From: an uncultured Lachnospiraceae bacterium
GTDB taxonomy: Bacteria; Bacillota; Clostridia; Lachnospirales; Lachnospiraceae
NCBI GenBank assembly: GCA_910588875.1
Contig: CAJURT010000011.1
Location: forward strand, 1-64,000
Length of the DNA stretch: 64,000 nucleotides
Direction of reading: 5' to 3'
In this document: positions 60,263 to 64,000 of the stretch, in pieces
Layout of the letters: every line of letters starts with the position of its first letter
Position numbering within the stretch: the stretch's first letter is position 1
Position numbers and translations under genes: made by a program
The notes under the pieces: generated by a model
Database searches by the model: none
What the model was told of the DNA's origin: nothing
The model's input: the letters and a program-made list of their open reading frames with translations, nothing else

Positions 60263-63200
60263 ATGTATATTGCAGATTTACACATTCACTCCCGCTATTC
60301 CCGGGCTACAAGTAAGGAATGTACTCCGGAATATCTTGATTTATGGGCCAGGAGGAAGGGGATTGATTTGCTGGGGACAGGGGATTTTACCCATCCGGCA
60401 TGGCGGCAGGAGTTAGGAGAGAAGCTGGTTCCTGCCGAAGAAGGGCTGTATCAGTTGAAAACAGAGTTCCGGCTGAAGGAAGAATTTCCCGGGCAGGGGA
60501 GTTTTCCCAGATTCGTTATTTCCGGGGAGATCAGTTCCATCTACAAGAAAAACGGGCGGGTGCGGAAAGTCCACAATGTGATTTTGCTGCCCGGGCTTTA
60601 TGAGGCTGAACTGTTGTCGAAAAGGCTGGAGGCTATCGGCAATATCCATTCGGACGGCAGGCCTATCCTGGGGCTGGACAGCCGGGATTTGCTTGAGATT
60701 ACCCTGGAGGTCTGTCCCAAGGCTATTTTTGTGCCAGCCCATATCTGGACACCGCATTTTTCAATGTTCGGAGCCTTTTCAGGGTTTGATACGGTGGAGG
60801 AATGTTTTGAGGACCTGGCCCCTTATGTCCATGCCATTGAGACAGGGCTTTCCTCAGACCCGCCGATGAACTGGCGTTTGTCGGCCCTGGACCGGTTTCA
60901 GATGATATCCAATTCGGATGCCCATTCACCGGCTAAGCTGGGACGGGAGGCAAACCTTCTTGATATCCCCATGTCTTATGAGGGGTTATATGGGGCAATA
61001 CAGGAGGGAAAAGGGCTTGCAGGGACGATAGAGTTTTTTCCGGAGGAGGGGAAATACCATTATGACGGGCACCGCAAATGCCATCTGTGCCTAAGTCCCC
61101 GGGAAGCGGAAAAATATCAGGGGAAATGCCCGGTTTGCGGGAAGAAGCTTACCCTTGGGGTTTCCCACCGGATCCAACAGCTGGCAGACCGGGAGGAGGG
61201 ATATGTGCCCACGGCGGCGGTGCCGTTTGAGAGTTTGGTGCCGCTTCCAGAGGTGATAGCCGCCTCTACAGGCTATTCCGCTGCCAGCGGGAAGGTTCAG
61301 AAGAAGTACGGGGAAATGCTGCACAGGCTGGGAACGGAATTTTCTATTTTGCGGGAGCAGCCCATCCCTGTGATCCAAAGCCTGGCCGGCTACCATATTG
61401 GCGAAGGGATAAGGCGCCTTCGCCTGGGTATGGTGAGGCGTTTCCCTGGCTTTGATGGGGAATATGGGACCGTCCAGCTGTTTGAGCCGTCGGAATTGGA
61501 TACCATAGAAGGGCAGATAAGCCTGTTTGAGGCGGATATGGGCGGGAAAAAGCCCAGGGCGGCAGGAAGGGATGACAGCCGTACCGGGCAACCGGTGTTT
61601 GAGGAATCAGTGGCGAAGAAAACAGCTGGTCCAGAGACAAAGGCAGAAGAAAAAAGGGTTTCTCTCAATGAGGAACAGCTTTTGGCTGTCCGCTCTGTTT
61701 CGGGCAGGATCGCTGTATCAGCAGGGCCGGGAACCGGCAAAACAAAGACGTTGGTATCCCGTATCCTTTACCTGCTGCAAGAGCGCAGGGTAAAGCCGTC
61801 AGAGATTATGGCAGTCACGTTTACCAACCAGGCAGCCGAGGAGATGAAGACACGCCTAGAGCAGCAGCTTGGGAAAAAGGGTGTCTCAAAAAAGCTTCGG
61901 ATCGGAACATTCCATGCGCTTTGTTATGGGCAGCTGAAAGCAGCGGGAGAGGAGTTTGTACTGGCAGAGGAAAGCATGGCGTTGGATCTGGTAAGAGAGG
62001 TGGCCGGGGAACTGGGGGCCAAAGGGAGTGCTAAAAAACTGAGGCAGAAGCTGTCGGAGAGAAAATTAAGGATAGCAATAGAAAAAACAGGGGAAATTAG
62101 GGAAGGCTATGAGGAGAAGAAGAGCCCCGAAGGGCAGGAAGACCTGGAAAGTCCGGAACTTAGCCAGGTGGCTGCTGCTTACCAGAGCCGTCTTAAAGCC
62201 CTAGGCGCTCTGGATTTTGACGACCTTCTCATAAAAGCTTTATGGATGGCAGAAAAGGAGAAAAAGCCAATCCCTTATCTTCTGGTAGATGAATTCCAGG
62301 ATCTCAGCCCGCTGCAGTACCGCCTGATCCAGGCATGGAACCAGGGAGGGAAGGAACTCTTTATCATTGGGGATCCGGACCAGGCGATTTATGGGTTCCG
62401 GGGAGCAGATGATAAAAGCTTTTCCCGTTATTGCAGGGAAAAGCCGACAGAAGTGATCTCTCTGCGGAAAAACTACCGTTCCACTCCGGAGATCCTGACA
62501 GCATCTGCAATGGTGCTGAGAAACGGAAGGCCGTTTTGGGAGAATGGGGAGCCGGGAAAAAACAGGAAGGCAGCAGAGGGAGGCGTGGTTCTGGAAACGG
62601 TGCAAAAATCAGGTTTGCCTGTACGCCTGGTACTGGCGCCGAATCCAAGGCAGGAAGCAATATTTGTTGCAAAAGAGATTAACCGCCTGGTGGGCGGAAT
62701 GGACATGCTGGACGCGCAGGAGGGATTTTTTTGCCCGGAAGAACGTGTCCTCAGAAGCTTTGGGGACATTGCGGTTCTTTACCGTACCCACAGACAAGCG
62801 GAACTTTTGGAAGCATGCCTGAAAAGAGAAGGGATTCCTTATGTGGTGACTGGCCGGGAGAGTTTTCTGGATGAGGATGTGGTTCGGGGCAGCCTGGGAT
62901 TTTTCAGAAGCCTTATCAATCCGGATGACCACCTGTCCCGGGATTTGTGCCTGAGGCTTTTGTGGAAGGGGGAAGAGGGTTTGGCTTTCCAGGGCGGATA
63001 TCAGGCCCTGGCAGAAAAGTATAGAAGCTTATGCAGACGGGGAAAGCCCCAGAAGCTATGGGATTTATGGCGCGGGGACATGGGGCTTTTGGAGAACCCG
63101 GCTATGGAGAAGCTTGCCGCCATGGCTGTGTTTTACAAAACCATGGAGGAAATGCTGAAAGCCTTGGCTTTTGGACGGGAAAGTGATATAAAAAGATGGG

Positions 63201-63532
63201 GAGGAAAACACTATACCTCGGATGCAGTCACGCTGATGACCATGCATGGTTCCAAGGGGCTGGAATTCCCGGCGGTTTTTATCTGCGGCCTTTGTGCGGG
63301 GACAGTCCCCCTGGAGTATAAAGGTATGGAGACAGATCTGGAGGAGGAAAGGAGGCTGCTTTACGTGGCCATGACACGGGCGGGGGAAGAACTGATCCTG
63401 ACAAGTCCCGGGGATGCCTCTATCTTTGTAAAGCAGCTGCCGGATGGCATCCTTATCCGGGAACAAGCCAGGCAGAGGGAAAAAAGCTGGGATGCAGGGC
63501 AGCAGTTAAGTTTGTTTGATAAAAAGCCATAG
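60263..63532 (+). CDS. Endonuclease-Q-like PHP/zinc-finger nuclease fused to a UvrD/Rep-family helicase
   Basis: A protein of about 1089 residues in two halves. Residues 1-415 have an N-terminal PHP metal site (DLHIHSRYS, then GTGDFTHPAW, then FVPAHIWTPHF, then NSDAHSPAKLG), a Cys4 zinc finger (C273, C276, C289, C292) and a helical tail, the EndoQ plan. EndoQ nicks DNA 5' to deaminated bases. Residues 460-1070 are a superfamily 1A helicase: GPGTGKT (488-494), VDEFQD (676-680), GDPDQAIYGFRGAD, LRKNYRST, MTMHGSKGLEF, LYVAMTRA. QISLF (418-422) and QLSLF (1081-1085) match the sliding-clamp-binding motif. A GTG at 60251 is an alternative start. It probably incises and unwinds at damaged DNA. Confidence 0.88.
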   Translation: MYIADLHIHSRYSRATSKECTPEYLDLWARRKGIDLLGTGDFTHPAWRQELGEKLVPAEEGLYQLKTEFRLKEEFPGQGSFPRFVISGEISSIYKKNGRVRKVHNVILLPGLYEAELLSKRLEAIGNIHSDGRPILGLDSRDLLEITLEVCPKAIFVPAHIWTPHFSMFGAFSGFDTVEECFEDLAPYVHAIETGLSSDPPMNWRLSALDRFQMISNSDAHSPAKLGREANLLDIPMSYEGLYGAIQEGKGLAGTIEFFPEEGKYHYDGHRKCHLCLSPREAEKYQGKCPVCGKKLTLGVSHRIQQLADREEGYVPTAAVPFESLVPLPEVIAASTGYSAASGKVQKKYGEMLHRLGTEFSILREQPIPVIQSLAGYHIGEGIRRLRLGMVRRFPGFDGEYGTVQLFEPSELDTIEGQISLFEADMGGKKPRAAGRDDSRTGQPVFEESVAKKTAGPETKAEEKRVSLNEEQLLAVRSVSGRIAVSAGPGTGKTKTLVSRILYLLQERRVKPSEIMAVTFTNQAAEEMKTRLEQQLGKKGVSKKLRIGTFHALCYGQLKAAGEEFVLAEESMALDLVREVAGELGAKGSAKKLRQKLSERKLRIAIEKTGEIREGYEEKKSPEGQEDLESPELSQVAAAYQSRLKALGALDFDDLLIKALWMAEKEKKPIPYLLVDEFQDLSPLQYRLIQAWNQGGKELFIIGDPDQAIYGFRGADDKSFSRYCREKPTEVISLRKNYRSTPEILTASAMVLRNGRPFWENGEPGKNRKAAEGGVVLETVQKSGLPVRLVLAPNPRQEAIFVAKEINRLVGGMDMLDAQEGFFCPEERVLRSFGDIAVLYRTHRQAELLEACLKREGIPYVVTGRESFLDEDVVRGSLGFFRSLINPDDHLSRDLCLRLLWKGEEGLAFQGGYQALAEKYRSLCRRGKPQKLWDLWRGDMGLLENPAMEKLAAMAVFYKTMEEMLKALAFGRESDIKRWGGKHYTSDAVTLMTMHGSKGLEFPAVFICGLCAGTVPLEYKGMETDLEEERRLLYVAMTRAGEELILTSPGDASIFVKQLPDGILIREQARQREKSWDAGQQLSLFDKKP

Positions 63533-63585
63533 GCAGTGGTGCCTGCGGCGGCCTGAAAACAAAAACAGGAAGAGGAGGGGATGCT

Positions 63586-64000
63586 ATGACCTTTTATGAG
63601 ATGATTGAAGACCTGTCCCTGGCCTTAAGCAGGGAGAAGCTGGTGATTTTCGTGGGGGCAGGGGTGTCGAAAAATTCAGGGCTCCCTACCTGGGGGCAGA
63701 TCGTCCAGGTGTTTGCCAAGGAAATCGGGTACCCCACAAGGGGACGGCTGGCGACAGAAGAGTATATCCGGATTCCTCAATACTATTACTGCCTGGATGA
63801 AAGCGAGAACCATGCAGATTATTATTCCCTGATCAAATCCCTGATCCCGGAGGGCATCCAGCCGAATCTTTTAGATAAGTTAATTGTATCCCTCCGCCCC
63901 AAGCACATTGTGACTACCAATTTTGATACGCTCCTGGACCAGGTTGCCCGGGGATATGAGATTATCCGGGAGGACCGGGATCTGCTGACCGGGGTTTCCG
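63586..64000 (+). CDS. SIR2-domain protein, N-terminal part (truncated by window end)
   Basis: The first 138 residues are visible. GAGVSKNSGLPTWGQ (residues 24-38) is the NAD-binding start of SIR2-like domains, and HIVTTNFDTLLDQV (about 107-120) is the TTNFD motif found in the SIR2 group common in anti-phage proteins, where the domain degrades NAD+. The usual deacetylase zinc ribbon is not seen in this part. A GAGGAGGGG site precedes the ATG. It starts 53 bases after the EndoQ-helicase gene without a terminator and is probably co-transcribed. Partner domains beyond residue 138 lie outside the window, so the system type cannot be named. Confidence 0.8.
   Translation, partial: MTFYEMIEDLSLALSREKLVIFVGAGVSKNSGLPTWGQIVQVFAKEIGYPTRGRLATEEYIRIPQYYYCLDESENHADYYSLIKSLIPEGIQPNLLDKLIVSLRPKHIVTTNFDTLLDQVARGYEIIREDRDLLTGVS

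Noticed and set aside
1..64000. CRISPR arrays, IS elements, prophage, tRNA or rRNA genes
   Set aside because: No regularly spaced repeats, transposase, integrase, structural phage genes or cloverleaf/rRNA sequences were recognised by reading.

Overview
The window looks like chromosomal DNA of a Gram-positive gut-type Clostridia, most likely a Lachnospiraceae (Clostridium cluster XIVa). This rests on gene content: YesN/YesM and LplB/LplC-type carbohydrate regulation and transport, a choline-binding-type wall-repeat protein, RecU, short-form HisG with HisZ, strong GGAGG ribosome sites and TTGACA/TATAAT promoters. No rRNA, tRNA, IS element, prophage or CRISPR array was recognised.

Layout: 0-2.2 kb, end of a TRAP transporter operon (dctP tail, dctQ, dctM). 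2.3-4.7 kb, MgtC-like protein, M20 amidohydrolase and an MGMT-like protein without its cysteine. 4.7-13.6 kb, an OmpR-type two-component system divergent from an RND efflux operon (adaptor, pump, two TolC-family proteins), followed by an S51 peptidase. 14.4-21.4 kb, clpS-clpA, recU, uracil permease, a lone cobI and a PurF paralog that has lost its glutaminase cysteine. 21.6-22.9 kb, a DUF1266-like membrane protein. 23.0-29.6 kb, a his operon (hisZ-G-D, an EF-Tu-domain-II-like gene, hisB-A and a HisF-like/HisIE fusion) behind a near-ideal promoter, followed by pepT.

31.1-56.9 kb is a carbohydrate-use region that reads as one programme: AraC-type response regulator, secreted GH5 glucanase, wall-repeat protein, LplB/LplC-type ABC importer, GH42, YesM-type kinase, GH94 phosphorylase, GH31 alpha-xylosidase, a GH3 remnant, xylulokinase, a FucI-like isomerase and a small transaldolase. 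The best model is xyloglucan (or a related xylosylated beta-glucan): cut outside, import oligosaccharides, remove galactose and xylose, split the glucan backbone by phosphorolysis, and send xylose through isomerase, kinase and transaldolase. A similar sequence block recurs in front of several of these units and may be the operator of the regulator.

57-60 kb holds a class I amidotransferase-like protein without its nucleophile, an AEC transporter and a MATE exporter. The window ends with the most unusual gene: a roughly 1,090-residue fusion of an endonuclease-Q-like PHP/zinc-finger nuclease to a UvrD-type helicase with two sliding-clamp-binding-like motifs. It is followed at once by a SIR2-domain gene that runs off the end and may belong to a defence system.
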